64,000 nucleotides of DNA from the NCBI RefSeq assembly GCF_946151065.1, contig NZ_CAMGZA010000001.1:1240001-1304000 (forward strand), in the 5' to 3' direction. The translations under genes and the position numbers were made by a program. Shown piece by piece: positions 18,466-29,357 of this stretch; position 1 is the stretch's first letter; each line of letters starts with the position of its first letter. Source of the stretch: Microbacterium sp. Marseille-Q6965. Lineage in GTDB: Bacteria; Actinomycetota; Actinomycetes; Actinomycetales; Microbacteriaceae. The notes beneath the pieces are model-generated. The model saw only the letters and a list, made by a program, of their open reading frames with translations, had not been told where the DNA came from and made no database searches.

Positions 18466-18863
18466 CCCGCCTCCCCGCCCCCGGCGGAAAGCCGCTCGGG
18501 AAGGCCGTCATGCACCGTGACGGAGACGTCGGAGAACTGCGCCGCGATCGGGGCCTGCGGCTTGTGCACCGTGACCGAGACGAACAGGACCTTCTCGTCC
18601 TCGCGCACCGCCCGGGCGATGCGGTGCGCGAGCGTCTCGATGAGGTTGACGGGTTCACCCTCCACGATCGCCGCGACCTTCTCCGCCAGCTCGCCGTAGT
18701 GCACGGTGTCCGCGACGTCGTCGGTCTCGGCCGCCCGCTCGGTCTGCACGCCCAACCGCAGATCGACGACGAACTCCTGGCCCTGCTCGCGTTCGAAGTC
18801 GAACACGCCGTGGCGGCCGAAGCAGCGCAGGCCGGTCAGCTCGATCGTGTTGAGCGGAGTCAC
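18462..18863 (-). CDS. folB: Dihydroneopterin aldolase
   Basis: 133 residues, near the usual 120-130. It opens with IELTGLRCFGRHGVFDFERE, the FolB signature with the conserved HGV/E motif. DTVHYGELAEKVAAIVEGEP and LIETLAHRIARAV follow. It cleaves dihydroneopterin to hydroxymethyl-dihydropterin, the substrate of FolK. It overlaps folP upstream and folK downstream by four bases each. Confidence 0.96.
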   Translation of the reverse strand: MTPLNTIELTGLRCFGRHGVFDFEREQGQEFVVDLRLGVQTERAAETDDVADTVHYGELAEKVAAIVEGEPVNLIETLAHRIARAVREDEKVLFVSVTVHKPQAPIAAQFSDVSVTVHDGLPERLSAGGGEAG

Positions 18864-19657
18864 GCGACCCCCTCCCAGGCGGCGGCGACCGCGAGAGCGT
18901 CGCGCGTGGCGCGGGCGTCGTGCACGCGCACCGCGTGCGCCCCCGCCCGCGCGGCGAGCACGCTCGTCACGGCGGTGGCCAGATCGCGCCGTTCCCGCGA
19001 CGGCGCCTCGCCGAGCGCGGTCTCGAGGAAGCGCTTGCGCGACGTGCCCACGAGCACGCGGTACCCCAGCGCGGTCACCTCGCCCAGGTCGCGCAGCAGC
19101 TCCCAGTTCTGCTGCCCGGCCTTGGCGAATCCCACGCCCGGGTCGAGGATGATCCGCTCGGCGGGGATGCCGGCCGACAGCGCCGCCTCCGCGCGTTCGC
19201 GCAGCTCGGCCGCCACCTCGCGCGCGATGCGCTCGTACTGCGCCTTGGCGTACATGTCGGCCGACGGCCCGCGCCAGTGCCCGATCGCGTACTCGACGTC
19301 CGACGCCGCCACCACGTCGAGGATCCCGGGGTCCGCCAGCCCGCCGGACACGTCGTTGACGATCCGCGCGCCCGCCGCGATGGCGGTGGCCGCCGTGGCC
19401 GCGCGGTAGGTGTCGACGCTCACGACGGCGCCGTCGGCCGCGAGCGCGGCGATGACGGCCTCGACGCGGCGGATCTCCTCGTCCGCACCCACGGGCTCGG
19501 AGCCCGGGCGGGTGGACTCCCCGCCGACGTCGAGCACCGTCGCGCCGTCGGCCGACAGCCGGCGCCCGTGCGCGATCGCCGCCTCCGGGTCGAAGTGCGC
19601 GCCGCCGTCGCTGAACGAGTCGGGCGTGACGTTGACGATGCCCCAGATCGCGATCAT
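18860..19657 (-). CDS. folP: Dihydropteroate synthase
   Basis: 265 residues from the ATG at 19655-19657, which overlaps the folE stop codon; longer in-frame versions would lie inside folE. Signatures are GIVNVTPDSFSDGG (pterin/phosphate loop) and DVGGESTRPGSEPV, with the later ILDPGVGFAKAGQQNWELL and VLVGTSRKRFLE strands. It condenses 4-aminobenzoate with pterin pyrophosphate and is the sulfonamide target. No unusual change is evident in the conserved loops. Confidence 0.97.
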   Translation of the reverse strand: MIAIWGIVNVTPDSFSDGGAHFDPEAAIAHGRRLSADGATVLDVGGESTRPGSEPVGADEEIRRVEAVIAALAADGAVVSVDTYRAATAATAIAAGARIVNDVSGGLADPGILDVVAASDVEYAIGHWRGPSADMYAKAQYERIAREVAAELRERAEAALSAGIPAERIILDPGVGFAKAGQQNWELLRDLGEVTALGYRVLVGTSRKRFLETALGEAPSRERRDLATAVTSVLAARAGAHAVRVHDARATRDALAVAAAWEGVA

Positions 19658-20259
19658 CCCTGCTCCCCCGCCGGCCGCGCGGCGCCGATCAGCGCGATGA
19701 CCTCCGCGCGTGCGGCCGGTTCGGCCAGCTCGCCGCGCGCCGCCACGGTCACGGTCGAGCTGTCGGGCTGGCGCCCGCCCCGCATCGTCACGCACTGGTG
19801 CACGGCGTCGAGCACGACGACCACGCCGCGCGCATCGAGGGTGGACGCCACGACGTCGGCGATCTGCTCGCCGAGCCGCTCCTGCACCTGCGGCCGGCTG
19901 GCCAGCACGTCGACCACGCGCGGGAGCGCGCTGAGCCCGACCACGCGCTCGCCCGGAAGGTAGGCGATGTGGGCGCGCCCCGCCGACGGCAGCAGGTGGT
20001 GCTCGCAGATGGAGCGGAAGCGGATGTCGCGCACCACCACGGCACCGGTCGGCACCGTCTCGGGGGCGGGCCCCTGCGCCACGCTGAAGGTCTGCGCGAG
20101 CGGCGCGGCGGGATCCTCACCCACACCGGCGAACAGCTCGGCCACCATGTCGGCCACCCGCTCGGGCGTGCGGCGCAGGCCCGGGCGATCCGGGTCCTCG
20201 CCCACGGCCAGCAGCAGCTCTCGCGTCAGCTCGGCGACGCGCCTGCGATCCACACCCAC
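19654..20259 (-). CDS. folE: GTP cyclohydrolase I
   Basis: 201 residues from a GTG (20257-20259) behind GAGGGGGACGG; longer frames upstream run toward ftsH without homology. Zinc ligands are visible in RSICEHHLLP (Cys and His) and QCVTMRG (second Cys). GLSALPRVVDVLASRPQVQE is the other family signature. It makes dihydroneopterin triphosphate, the first step of folate synthesis. It starts 35 bases after ftsH ends and overlaps folP by four bases. Confidence 0.97.
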   Translation of the reverse strand: MGVDRRRVAELTRELLLAVGEDPDRPGLRRTPERVADMVAELFAGVGEDPAAPLAQTFSVAQGPAPETVPTGAVVVRDIRFRSICEHHLLPSAGRAHIAYLPGERVVGLSALPRVVDVLASRPQVQERLGEQIADVVASTLDARGVVVVLDAVHQCVTMRGGRQPDSSTVTVAARGELAEPAARAEVIALIGAARPAGEQG

Positions 20260-20294
20260 GTCCGTCCCCCTCGGTCGGTTCCCGTCAGGACGGA

Positions 20295-22304
<2,010 letters not shown>

Positions 22305-22439
22305 ATCTGGGCCGTGCCCGGGCTCCCTCTTCGTCGCATCGGCGTCGCCGAAACACACGCTCGCGCGCGTTGGCGTCCAGGCTACCGCCGGGCGCCTATG
22401 CCCCGACTGGGATTCGCCCCGGGCGTAACGCGGACCGGA

Positions 22440-22991
22440 TCAGCTGTAGACGTGCGGTGCGAGCACCGCCACATCCCGCAGGTTGCGGTAGCGCTCCGCG
22501 TAGTCGAGCCCGTACCCCACGACGAACTCGTTCGGGATGTCGAAGCCCAGGTACTTGCAATCCACGTGCACCTTCGCCGCCTCGGGCTTGCGCAGCAGCG
22601 CGAGCACCTCGAGCGACTCCGCGCCGCGCGACTTGAAGTTCTCGAGCAGCCAGCTGAGCGTGAGCCCGGAGTCGATGATGTCCTCGACGATCAGCACGTG
22701 CCGGCCGTGCAGGTCGACATCCAGGTCCTTGCGGATCTGCACGACGCCGCTCGACTTGGTGCCGGCGCCGTAGCTCGACACGGCCATCCAGTCCATCTGG
22801 ATGTGGCCGGTGAGGTGGCGGGCGAAGTCGGCCATCACCATGACGGCGCCCTTCAGCACGCCCACGAGCAGCAGCTCCTTGCCGGCGTAGTCCGTTTCGA
22901 CGCGCTCGGCGAGCTCCGCCAGTTTGGCGTTGATCTGCTCCTCCGTGACGAGAACGGTGGTGAGGTCGTCGGAGATGTCGGCCGCGCGCAT
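22440..22991 (-). CDS. hpt: Hypoxanthine phosphoribosyltransferase
   Basis: 183 residues. The PRPP-binding motif is VLIVEDIIDSGLTLSWLL, and the flexible-loop region contains VSSYGAGTKSSG. It salvages hypoxanthine and guanine into nucleotides in the cytoplasm. The ATG lies six bases after TAGACT with no ribosome site, so it is probably leaderless. It follows tilS by 67 bases, and ftsH follows it by 135, the conserved tilS-hpt-ftsH order. Confidence 0.97.
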   Translation of the reverse strand: MRAADISDDLTTVLVTEEQINAKLAELAERVETDYAGKELLLVGVLKGAVMVMADFARHLTGHIQMDWMAVSSYGAGTKSSGVVQIRKDLDVDLHGRHVLIVEDIIDSGLTLSWLLENFKSRGAESLEVLALLRKPEAAKVHVDCKYLGFDIPNEFVVGYGLDYAERYRNLRDVAVLAPHVYS

Positions 22992-22997
22992 GTTCCG

Positions 22998-23003
22998 AGT
23001 CTA
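22998..23003 (-). promoter_or_regulatory. Leaderless-type -10 box (TAGACT), hpt
   Basis: TAGACT, six bases (CGGAAC), then ATG at 22991. Confidence 0.62.
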
Positions 23004-23058
23004 CGGACCGCGATGGCCCCGTCGTCGCCCGCCGGCCGGTGAGCGGGGCGCGGGGCCG

Positions 23059-24045
23059 TCAGCGCGCCGTCAGGACGATCATCCCGCCGCGGCGCTCCGC
23101 GATGAAGACGGGCAGATCGATGGGGCCCTGCCCGCGCCAGTCGGTGACGAGGCGCGCGATCTCGAGGGTCTGCGTGCGGGTGAGGCTGACGCCGAACTCG
23201 CTCTGCGCCACGTATCGGATGATCCGGTTGCGGATGGCGGCGGGATTGGCCGCGAGGGCGGCGGCCGAGATGGCGATGCCGGCCTCGGCGTGCTCGACGA
23301 TGTCCTCGATCGTCTCGTCGATGATCTCGGCGAAGGCCTCGTTGTCTTCGCGCAGCTGCTCGGCGGTGCGCGCGAGCGCCTCGGCGATGCCGGGACCGAG
23401 CTCGGCCTCGAGGACGGGCAGCACGCGCTCGCGGGCCCGGACCCGGGCGAAGCGCGTCTGCGCGTTGTGCGGATCGGTCCACGCCTCCAGCCCCGAGGCC
23501 GCGCAGAAGGCGCGGGTTTGCGCGCGGCGGATGCCGAGCAGCGGGCGCAGCCACGCCGTGCCGCGCTCGTCGACGCGGCGGGGCGCCATCCCCTGCAGGC
23601 TGCGGGCACCGGCGCCGCGCGCGAGGGCCAGCAGCACCGTCTCGGCCTGGTCGTCGAGGGTGTGCCCCAGCAGCACCGCCTCCGCACCGGCGTCGGCCGC
23701 GAGTCGCCCCAGCGCGGCGTAGCGGGCCTCCCGGGCGGCCGCTTCCGGGCCGCCCTCCGCTCCCACGTCGACGCGCGCGATGCGGGCGTCCGCGATCCCC
23801 ACCTGGCGCGCCGCCTCGGCGGCGCGGGCGGCCACCTCGTCCGAGCCCTCCTGCAGCCCGTGGTCGATCGTCGCGCTCACGAGGGTCAGGCCGATCTTGG
23901 GCGCCTCGTGGGCCGCGGCCGCGGCGAGCGCCAGCGAGTCGGGCCCGCCCGAGAGGGCGACCAGCACGGTCGCCCCGCTGCCCTCGAGCGGCGCGAGAGA
24001 CTGCCGCACGGCGAGGCGGACGGCGGCGACGGCGGGATCGAGCAC
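23059..24045 (-). CDS. tilS: tRNA(Ile)-lysidine synthetase
   Basis: 328 residues from the GTG at 24043-24045. That start is chosen because a TACTTT box ends exactly seven bases before it; a TTG nine bases upstream overlaps the box and is less likely. The PP-loop ATP site is VALSGGPDSLALAAA, followed by VLLGHTLDDQAETVLLALARG. It converts C34 of the AUA-reading tRNA-Ile to lysidine. The protein is the short type, with little C-terminal domain beyond about residue 310. It is divergent from ppa. Confidence 0.95.
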   Translation of the reverse strand: MLDPAVAAVRLAVRQSLAPLEGSGATVLVALSGGPDSLALAAAAAHEAPKIGLTLVSATIDHGLQEGSDEVAARAAEAARQVGIADARIARVDVGAEGGPEAAAREARYAALGRLAADAGAEAVLLGHTLDDQAETVLLALARGAGARSLQGMAPRRVDERGTAWLRPLLGIRRAQTRAFCAASGLEAWTDPHNAQTRFARVRARERVLPVLEAELGPGIAEALARTAEQLREDNEAFAEIIDETIEDIVEHAEAGIAISAAALAANPAAIRNRIIRYVAQSEFGVSLTRTQTLEIARLVTDWRGQGPIDLPVFIAERRGGMIVLTAR

Positions 24046-24052
24046 GCTCGTC

Positions 24053-24058
24053 AAAGTA
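24053..24058 (-). promoter_or_regulatory. Leaderless-type -10 box (TACTTT), tilS
   Basis: TACTTT, seven bases (GACGAGC), then the GTG at 24045. Confidence 0.55.
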
Positions 24059-24113
24059 CTGCCGATAGGCTTTAGCCGACGAATCAGCCGTCTTCCCCAA
24101 GGAGCAAAAAGGC

Positions 24114-24650
24114 ATGGGCGCGTACGACGCAGTCATCGAGATCCCGCGCGGCAGCCGCGTGAAGTACGAGGTCGACCACGGCACGGGCCGGGTGTACCTC
24201 GACCGCGTGCTGTACACGACGTTCGGCTACCCCACCGACTACGGCTTCTTCGAGAACACCCTCGGTGAGGACGGCGACCCGCTCGACGTGCTCGTGGTGA
24301 TGGACCACTCGGTGTTCCCGGGCGTGGGCGTGAAGGTGCGCCCCGTGGCCGTGCTGAAGATGAGCGACGAGGCCGGCGGCGACGACAAGGTGATCGCGGT
24401 GATCGCGAAGGACCCGCGCTGGGACCACATCCAGGACGTCGACGACCTGCCCGAGTACACGAAGAAGGAGATCGGTCACTTCTTCGAGCACTACAAGGAC
24501 CTCGAGCCGAACAAGTGGGTCAAGGTCGACGAGTGGGCCGGCGCCGCCGAGGCGGAGCGCCTGGTGACCGAGGCTTACGAGCGCTTCGAGAAGCACGAGG
24601 GCGACACCCGCACGCAGGGCGCCGGGGAGTTCCCGAACACCCGCGACTGA
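24114..24650 (+). CDS. ppa: Inorganic pyrophosphatase, family I
   Basis: 178 residues. The family signature [12 protein letters not shown] holds three metal-binding Asp, and [17 protein letters not shown] and [13 protein letters not shown] line the active site. It hydrolyses pyrophosphate to drive biosynthesis. A clear leader carries the ribosome site AAGGAG upstream of the ATG, and a TAGGCT box about 45 bases upstream is a likely -10. It is divergent from tilS and convergent with the M23 peptidase, with a strong hairpin between. Confidence 0.98.
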   Translation: MGAYDAVIEIPRGSRVKYEVDHGTGRVYLDRVLYTTFGYPTDYGFFENTLGEDGDPLDVLVVMDHSVFPGVGVKVRPVAVLKMSDEAGGDDKVIAVIAKDPRWDHIQDVDDLPEYTKKEIGHFFEHYKDLEPNKWVKVDEWAGAAEAERLVTEAYERFEKHEGDTRTQGAGEFPNTRD

Positions 24651-24660
24651 GCGCTTTCAC

Positions 24661-24696
24661 GACGAAGGGGACCCGCCGAGGCGGGTCCCCTTCGTC
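24661..24696. terminator. Bidirectional hairpin between ppa and the M23 peptidase
   Basis: A perfect 17-base stem (GACGAAGGGGACCCGCC and its complement) closes on a two-base loop eleven bases after the ppa stop. The symmetry and convergent genes suggest it ends both transcripts. Confidence 0.8.
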
Positions 24697-24723
24697 GTTG
24701 CCGGGCGATCCCGGTGAGGGTCT

Positions 24724-26136
24724 CTAGAGCCAGACGCCTCGGGCGCTCATGAAGGAGCTCGGGTTGACCGTGCCGCCGTTCACGTACACCTCGAAGTGCA
24801 GGTGGCACCCGAACGAGTTGCCTGTCTGGCCCTCGTACGCGATGACCTGGCCGGCGTTCACCCACTGGCCCCAGCCGACCACGATCCTGCTGGAGTGGGC
24901 GTAGCCGGTGGCCACGCCCCCGCCGTGGTCGATCCGCACGTAGTTGCCGTAGCCGCCGTTGCCGCCGGCGTACGTGACGGTTCCGGAGTGGGCGGCGTAG
25001 ATGGGCGCGCCGCACCCGGCCGCCATGTCGACGCCATAGTGCCACTTGCTCGCGCAGTAGCTGCTGTTGCACTGGCTCTGGCGGGGCCCGTAGCCGGACG
25101 TCCAGCCACCGCTCGACGGGCGCACCCAGCCGTTGCCGGGTCCCTGGCCGCCGCCGCCGCCGCCACCGCCGCCACCGCCGCCACCGCCACCGCCGTTGTT
25201 CTTGGCGGCCTCCTCGCGGGCACGCGCCGCGGCGGCCTCGCGCTCGGCGCGGAGTCGGGCCTGCTCGGCCTCGTACGCCTTCTTGGCCTCGACGCCCTTC
25301 TGGTAGTCGGCGACCGTCTGAGCGGTGGTGTCCTTCAGCGCGGCCAGCTGCGCCTCGAGCACGACCTGCTGCTCCTGCTGCGTCGCGAGCGCCTGCTGGG
25401 CGGCCAGGTGCGCCTCCTGCGCGGCGACGGACTTGGCCTCCGCCTCCTGCTCGAGGCGGTCGCGCTCGGCGCGGGCCACGTCGGCCTGCTCGCTCAGGGC
25501 CTGGGCGGCGTCGCGGGCGCTGGCGGCACCCGCGTAGATGGAGTCGTTGTTCTCCGCCAGCTTGTCCATCTGGCCGAGCTTGGTGAGCAGCTCGTCAGCG
25601 TTCTCGGCGGAGTCGGCGAAGAGCACCTCGAGCGAGGTGCCCGATCCGCTCGTGCGCGACAGCTGCGAGGCGACGCGCGCGGCAGCCAGGGCGGCCGCGT
25701 CGGCCTTCTCCGCCTGCTCGTCCGCCTGACGCCGCAGCTCGTCCGAGCGGTAGGCCGCCTCAAACAGGGCCTGCTGCGCCTCGTAGTGCTCATCCGCCGC
25801 CTGCTCGGCCGCCCTCTGCTTGGCCGCGACGTCGGCGGCCAGCTGATTGATGAGCCCCTCGATCCGCTTGATCTCGGCGGCCTTGGCCGACTCGCTCTTG
25901 CGGGCGGCCTCGACCTCGGCCCAGGAGGGGTAGTCGTCGGGGTTGTAGGCGTAGGCCGGCTTGCCGAATGCGCTCACGCTGAGGGCCGCCGCGCCGATCG
26001 CGCCGGCAGCGAGGGCCGCGCGGCGCGAGACCGGCCCCCAGAGCACGCGGCGCTCCGCCTCGGTGGGTGCGCAATCGCACGCGTCCGGATCGATTCCCGA
26101 GGACATCTGGCCGCCAGCACCTACCTTCACAGCCAT
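24724..26136 (-). CDS. Tat-exported coiled-coil M23 (LytM) peptidase
   Basis: About 470 residues. The start is uncertain: the ATG at 26136 has no ribosome site, and one at 26106 (MSSGIDPDACD) is also possible. A twin-Arg signal (SRRAALAAGAIGAAALSVSAF) leads to an Ala-rich cleavage site. A long coiled coil (about 85-320, heptads rich in Ala, Glu, Gln) follows. A run of 16-17 Gly, encoded by GGY triplets, links it to a LytM domain with zinc ligands in HYGVDMAAGC and GCHLHFEVYVNGG. This layout matches EnvC/RipA-like peptidoglycan hydrolases or amidase activators acting at division. All zinc ligands look intact, so activity is plausible. Confidence 0.9.
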   Translation of the reverse strand: MAVKVGAGGQMSSGIDPDACDCAPTEAERRVLWGPVSRRAALAAGAIGAAALSVSAFGKPAYAYNPDDYPSWAEVEAARKSESAKAAEIKRIEGLINQLAADVAAKQRAAEQAADEHYEAQQALFEAAYRSDELRRQADEQAEKADAAALAAARVASQLSRTSGSGTSLEVLFADSAENADELLTKLGQMDKLAENNDSIYAGAASARDAAQALSEQADVARAERDRLEQEAEAKSVAAQEAHLAAQQALATQQEQQVVLEAQLAALKDTTAQTVADYQKGVEAKKAYEAEQARLRAEREAAAARAREEAAKNNGGGGGGGGGGGGGGGGQGPGNGWVRPSSGGWTSGYGPRQSQCNSSYCASKWHYGVDMAAGCGAPIYAAHSGTVTYAGGNGGYGNYVRIDHGGGVATGYAHSSRIVVGWGQWVNAGQVIAYEGQTGNSFGCHLHFEVYVNGGTVNPSSFMSARGVWL

Positions 26137-26272
26137 CACATTAACAACATCAATAACATCCGCAACCAGTGGGTGGGCGCCAGGCGCCCGCTCCGGGCCG
26201 TGTGACGGGACGGGTCGCCCTCGTGATTCTGCCCCCGCGACACACCCGGGAAGCGCACGCCGCGCCCTCGTT

Positions 26273-26302
26273 TTGGAAATCCGAGCGGCTTCCGCGTATG
26301 CT
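26273..26302 (+). promoter_or_regulatory. Promoter of the Glu-Asp-Phe tRNA cluster
   Basis: TTGGAA (26273-26278) and TATGCT (26297-26302) are 18 bases apart, about 37 bases before tRNA-Glu. It is the best classical -35/-10 pair I see in the window. Confidence 0.62.
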
Positions 26303-26338
26303 GGATCGTCGGCAAGCGTGAGCCCCGGGTTCACCTCC

Positions 26339-26411
26339 GGCCCCATCGTTTAGCGGCCTAGGACGCCGCCCTTTCACGGCGGTAGCACGGGTTCGAATCC
26401 CGTTGGGGTCA
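26339..26411 (+). tRNA. tRNA-Glu (anticodon TTC)
   Basis: 73 bases. Acceptor GGCCCCA/TGGGGTC with one G-U pair, anticodon stem CCGCC/GGCGG around CTTTCAC, T arm CGGGTTCGAATCCCG. CCA is not encoded. Confidence 0.96.
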
Positions 26412-26438
26412 CACGAACCGATACAATTTCATAAATCT

Positions 26439-26512
26439 GGCCCTGTAGCGCAGTTGGTTAGCGTGCCGCCCTGTCACGGCGGAGGTCGCGGGTTCAAGTC
26501 CCGTCAGGGTCG
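26439..26512 (+). tRNA. tRNA-Asp (anticodon GTC)
   Basis: 74 bases. Acceptor GGCCCTG/CAGGGTC with one G-U pair, anticodon stem CCGCC/GGCGG around CTGTCAC, discriminator G. The anticodon arm stem is identical to that of tRNA-Glu, 27 bases upstream. CCA is not encoded. Confidence 0.96.
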
Positions 26513-26585
26513 CTCCAAGCGACGGGCCTTCTTTCGAGGAGGCCTTTCGTATAGGACGCGGCAACATCCTCGGATCGCGCCGCGA

Positions 26586-26658
26586 GGCTCTGTAGCTCAG
26601 TTGGTAGAGCGCACGACTGAAAATCGTGAGGTCACCGGATCGACACCGGTCGGAGCCA
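26586..26658 (+). tRNA. tRNA-Phe (anticodon GAA)
   Basis: 73 bases. Acceptor GGCTCTG/CGGAGCC, anticodon stem CACGA/TCGTG around CTGAAAA, discriminator A. CCA is encoded directly after it (26659-26661), unlike the two upstream genes. The T loop reads ATCGACAC rather than TTCGA-type, a variant but foldable form. Confidence 0.95.
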
Positions 26659-26664
26659 CCACTG

Positions 26665-26690
26665 AAACCCCCGGTTCGCCGGGGGTTTTT
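26665..26690 (+). terminator. Rho-independent terminator of the tRNA cluster
   Basis: AAACCCCCGG pairs with CCGGGGGTTT around a TTCG tetraloop and runs into TTTTT. It starts four bases after the encoded CCA of tRNA-Phe. Confidence 0.9.
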
Positions 26691-26823
26691 CGTTGCGCAG
26701 TGGAGCGCGCCTGCGTCGCGGGCGCGGTTGCCGCACCACCTCACCAGGGGAACGTCTCCGTGCGACCACCAGCGACCCCCGCACGGAGGACGAGCTCTCC
26801 AGCGTCGGCAAGATCCCTGGAAA

Positions 26824-28404
26824 CTAAACGCGAGTGAGGTCGCGTCTCCGCAGTCCGATGGACGCACCCGCGACGAACACCGCGGTGACCCCGAGGATCA
26901 CGAGCGTGGGAAGCACGTCGACGGGGCCACCCGGCAGCGACGGGACCTGCGTGTAGGGCGAGATGGCGAGCACCGCGCTGTCGAGGTAGCCGAGCTCGAC
27001 GAGAAGTTCCAGGAGGAAGAGCGCGCCGAGGGCGATGTACGCGACCGGGGCTGCGATCCGAGGAACGAAGCCGTACAGCAGGGCTGCCAGCCCGACCACA
27101 CTCCAGATGGCTGGGAGCTTCACGAGCGTGGCGGCGATGAGGGCGGGCAGCTCTGTCGTGGAACTCGTCGAAGCGGCGTAGGTCAAGCCGAGGCCGAGGC
27201 CGAAGGAGAGCTGGATGACGGTGGTCCCGGCGAGGGCCGTGAGAAGGGCACCCCCCGCCCATCGAAGCCGGGAGACAGGAGCGGCGAGCACGGTCTCGGC
27301 GCGTCCGCTGACCTCTTCCTGGCGCAGTCGCAGGACGGTCTGGACGCCGAACAACGTGACCACCTGGGCCAAGACGTAAACGACCAGGGCGATGAAGGAC
27401 AGAGCCGGCTCGGGACCGTCCGCGAGGCCAGCCAGCGCGTCGCTCTCCTGCAGTTGCCGCGCGGTGCTTTCCGCGAGCGCGGCGATCAGCCCCCCGAATG
27501 CGAACAGGGCGAGGGACCAGGAGATGAGGCTGCTGCGGGAGAGGCGGAAAGCCAGGGCCATCGGACCGCGAAGGCTGGCCGACGCGTGAGATCGTCCGCT
27601 CCGCTCGGGGAGCAAGCCCGCGCCGATGTCGCGGGCGCTGAGCCGCAGAGCCGCGGCGAGGACCGCCCCGGCGAAGGCGATGACCATCAGGAGAGGTCGG
27701 CCGTCGTCGGCGGCGTACGGTTGCAGCCAGCTCAACCAGCCGTACGGGCTGGCCCACCCCAACGCGGGGATCGCGGCGGCGTCCGCCGTGCCCCGTATCG
27801 CGTAGAAGACCGACATCGCCACGACCGCCAATGAGGTGGCGCCGCGAGATGTCGCCGCGAGCATCGCCGCGACGGCGCCCACCGAGGTCATGAAGGCGCC
27901 GGCCGCGAAGAACTGTGCGCCGGTGAGCAGGGAACCCCCGATGGGAAATCCCAACGCCGCGTATGCAATCGCGATCACCGCCCCCGCGACGAGGTTCGCG
28001 GCCCCCGCCACGATGACGGAGCCGGCGAGCGGGGTGCTGCGTCCCAAGCCGGCGGCGCCGAGGAACTCGCGATAGCCGTCGTCCTCGGCGGCGCGGGTGT
28101 GCCGTATCACGGTGAAGACGCTGGCGACACCGAGGATGAGTGCCACCAAGCCCTGAACGCGCCAGGCTGCCAGTGCCGCGACCGAATCGGCATGGATGCG
28201 GCCGATCATGAACAACTCGGCGGGAGAGCTGTTGATCTCGTGGGCATACTCGGCTCGCGCCGCACCGGTGGGGTAGGTCGCGCCGATAGCCGCGGCGACG
28301 CCGACGGCGAGGAGCACGCCAAGGCCGTACCAGATCGTCAATCGCAGGCGATCGCGGCGCCAGATGAGGTGGATGAACGGGAAAAGCCCGGTCAAGGCGT
28401 CCAT
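26824..28404 (-). CDS. ABC-2 type exporter permease
   Basis: 526 residues from an ATG one base after the stop of the ATPase gene (TGAGATG), so the two are coupled. It has twelve or so hydrophobic segments in two similar halves, beginning LTIWYGLGVLLAVGVAAAIG and ending VLPTLVILGVTAVFVAGASI. This double-length permease resembles actinobacterial exporters annotated for polyketide or tetronasin-type antibiotics. No periplasmic lipoprotein accompanies it. It is the membrane partner of the upstream ATPase and is presumably controlled by the divergent regulator. The substrate is unknown. Confidence 0.88.
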   Translation of the reverse strand: MDALTGLFPFIHLIWRRDRLRLTIWYGLGVLLAVGVAAAIGATYPTGAARAEYAHEINSSPAELFMIGRIHADSVAALAAWRVQGLVALILGVASVFTVIRHTRAAEDDGYREFLGAAGLGRSTPLAGSVIVAGAANLVAGAVIAIAYAALGFPIGGSLLTGAQFFAAGAFMTSVGAVAAMLAATSRGATSLAVVAMSVFYAIRGTADAAAIPALGWASPYGWLSWLQPYAADDGRPLLMVIAFAGAVLAAALRLSARDIGAGLLPERSGRSHASASLRGPMALAFRLSRSSLISWSLALFAFGGLIAALAESTARQLQESDALAGLADGPEPALSFIALVVYVLAQVVTLFGVQTVLRLRQEEVSGRAETVLAAPVSRLRWAGGALLTALAGTTVIQLSFGLGLGLTYAASTSSTTELPALIAATLVKLPAIWSVVGLAALLYGFVPRIAAPVAYIALGALFLLELLVELGYLDSAVLAISPYTQVPSLPGGPVDVLPTLVILGVTAVFVAGASIGLRRRDLTRV

Positions 28405-28405
28405 C

Positions 28406-29308
28406 TCAGTGCCCGCTCTTCGCCGGAGTCGGGGCGCCGTCATAGAAGCGCATGAACAGTTCTTCCAACGTCGGCGGCGACACGGTGATCGCACGGATGC
28501 CGGCCGCCTGAAGCTCGCCGAGCACCGCGTCGAACGAGTCGACCTTCAGGCGGACCTGGTTCCCGTCGACCTCCACAGAGGTGACGCCCCGAATGTGGTT
28601 CAGGTGCGCGGGCACCGTGTCGAGGATGGCCGTGATCGATGTCGCACCGAGGTGACGCAGCTCCGCCATCGACCCGGTTTCGATCATCCGACCGGCTCGG
28701 ATGATGCTGACGCGGTCGCACAGGTCTTCGACCTCGGAGAGGATGTGGCTGGACAGGAACACCGTCCGTCCTGCGAGCTTCTCTTCCGCGATGGCGTCCT
28801 TGAAGACGGCCTCCATGAGGGGGTCGAGGCCGGAGGTCGGCTCGTCGAGGATCAGCAACTCGGCTTCGGCGGCAAGCGCCGCGATCAGACCGACTTTCTG
28901 GCGATTCCCCTTGGAGTAGGTGCGGGCCTTCTTCGTCGGGTCCAGGTGAAAGCGTTCGATGAGCTCGTCCCGGCGACGACGGCGGAACCCGCCCCGGAAA
29001 CCGCCGATCACGTCGATGATCTCCCCTCCGGTGAGATTGGGCCACAGGGCGACGTCACCTGGGACGTAAGCGATCCTGCGGTGCGCTTCCGTCGCCTGCG
29101 TCCAGGGGTCCATTCCCAGGATCCTCACCCGTCCGCTGTCCGCGCGCAGCAGCCCCAGAAGGATCCGGATCGTCGTGGTCTTGCCCGCGCCGTTCGGCCC
29201 GAGAAAGCCATGCACCTCGCCCGCCGCAACCTCCAATTCCAGTTCGTCGAGCGCGCGGCTGCTGCCGAACGACTTCGTGACCGCCGACATCGAGATAATG
29301 TTGCTCAC
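28406..29308 (-). CDS. ABC exporter ATP-binding protein
   Basis: 300 residues from the GTG at 29306-29308, which lies exactly six bases after TAATCT; a GTG six bases upstream abuts that box. Walker A is [15 protein letters not shown], the signature motif is [16 protein letters not shown] (a variant of LSGGQ usual in drug-export ATPases) and Walker B is [15 protein letters not shown]. The last about 80 residues form the regulatory tail common in this group ([19 protein letters not shown]). It energises the adjacent permease. Its promoter is overlapped on the upstream side by a 17-base inverted repeat. Confidence 0.93.
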   Translation of the reverse strand: MSNIISMSAVTKSFGSSRALDELELEVAAGEVHGFLGPNGAGKTTTIRILLGLLRADSGRVRILGMDPWTQATEAHRRIAYVPGDVALWPNLTGGEIIDVIGGFRGGFRRRRRDELIERFHLDPTKKARTYSKGNRQKVGLIAALAAEAELLILDEPTSGLDPLMEAVFKDAIAEEKLAGRTVFLSSHILSEVEDLCDRVSIIRAGRMIETGSMAELRHLGATSITAILDTVPAHLNHIRGVTSVEVDGNQVRLKVDSFDAVLGELQAAGIRAITVSPPTLEELFMRFYDGAPTPAKSGH

Positions 29309-29314
29309 GCGCAC

Positions 29315-29320
29315 AGATTA
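29315..29320 (-). promoter_or_regulatory. Leaderless-type -10 box (TAATCT), ABC exporter
   Basis: TAATCT, six bases, then GTG at 29308. The operator at 29327-29343 lies immediately upstream, over the spacer and -35 region. Confidence 0.58.
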
Positions 29321-29326
29321 CATGTA

Positions 29327-29343
29327 TTCACGAAATTCGTGAA
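29327..29343. promoter_or_regulatory. Operator: perfect inverted repeat between exporter and regulator
   Basis: TTCACGAA and TTCGTGAA flank a single central A: 8+1+8 bases with no mismatch. It sits between the exporter -10 box (29315-29320) and the regulator start (29358), in the spot where a bound dimer would block both promoters. The probable ligand is the divergent GbsR/MarR-type protein. Confidence 0.7.
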
Positions 29344-29357
29344 GGTTGGAACAAGTG

